A DNA stretch of 64,000 nt from Candidatus Omnitrophota bacterium. GTDB lineage: Bacteria > Omnitrophota > Omnitrophia > Omnitrophales > Aquincolibacteriaceae. Below are more notes on the stretch, generated by a model that had not been told where the DNA came from, made no database searches, and saw only the letters and a list, made by a program, of their open reading frames with translations. The first letter of the stretch is position 1. Location: contig JACKFM010000001.1 in NCBI GenBank assembly GCA_020632475.1, positions 248,001 through 312,000 of the forward strand. The letters run 5' to 3'. The DNA itself is not shown here.

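Noticed and set aside
37350..64000. Several adjacent genes mistaken for one
   Set aside because: I found no stop codon in the frame at any of the linkers, and no ribosome binding site plus start that would demand a new gene. The proposal stays open to read-level checks.

Overview
This 64 kb window looks like a chromosome segment from an uncultivated diderm (lipopolysaccharide-bearing) bacterium. The housekeeping genes are bacterial, and there is a full set of outer-membrane markers: bamA, skp, an lpxC-fabZ fusion, lpxA and lpxI. My best guess for the lineage is Candidatus Omnitrophota or a close relative. That is an inference from the lipid A gene set, the gigantic ORF, and the ChaN/Tiki-like domain at its start. 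It was not shown by any search.

Layout. 1-12.1 kb is mostly + strand housekeeping: the 3' end of hisG, a 32-residue AURKAIP1/COX24-type basic protein, ispE, tRNA-Gln(TTG), clpX, two sugar-ABC permeases, glmU, prs, rplY, pth, rpsF, ssb, rpsR, rplI and dnaB. 12.1-18.0 kb is an envelope operon: bamA, skp, lpxC-fabZ, lpxA, lpxI. 18.0-21.1 kb holds a GAF/sigma54 activator followed by glutamine synthetase. 21.1-30.6 kb is mixed: rtcB, a small zinc-ribbon protein, two Hsp20 genes and a PHP-UvrD fusion on the minus strand, then a tightly coupled ppnP / DUF4186 / M15 peptidase operon and trpS. 30.6-36.7 kb carries an EEP-family membrane protein, a photolyase, a YfcH-type epimerase, a CbiX-like protein and a REC-GGDEF-EAL protein.

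The outstanding object is at 37350-64000. One + strand reading frame runs 26.6 kb to the window edge without a stop, which is at least 8,883 codons. I read this frame codon by codon and saw no in-frame stop. The encoded protein starts with a signal-peptide-like segment and a ChaN/Tiki-like domain. It then has a Nudix-like domain, Rossmann-like segments, long alpha-helical stretches, a block of membrane segments (nt 55.7-58.7 kb) and TPR-like regions. Modules are joined by low-complexity linkers built from repeated in-frame DNA cassettes, some of which are REP-like palindromes also found between genes. A pentapeptide K-[S/T]-E-L-R recurs six times with varied codons, mostly near module boundaries. 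These features suggest a giant modular envelope protein whose linkers grow by insertion of mobile palindromes; processing at the pentapeptide is a hypothesis.

The second theme is structured intergenic repeats. Three families are each present in two copies whose stems carry compensatory base changes: 21287/37121, 27869/33076 and 8631/9711. There is also a tandem hairpin array after the tRNA and an 80-bp tandem palindrome after glnA. One structured copy sits directly upstream of the giant gene. No CRISPR array, rRNA, insertion sequence or phage gene was recognised.
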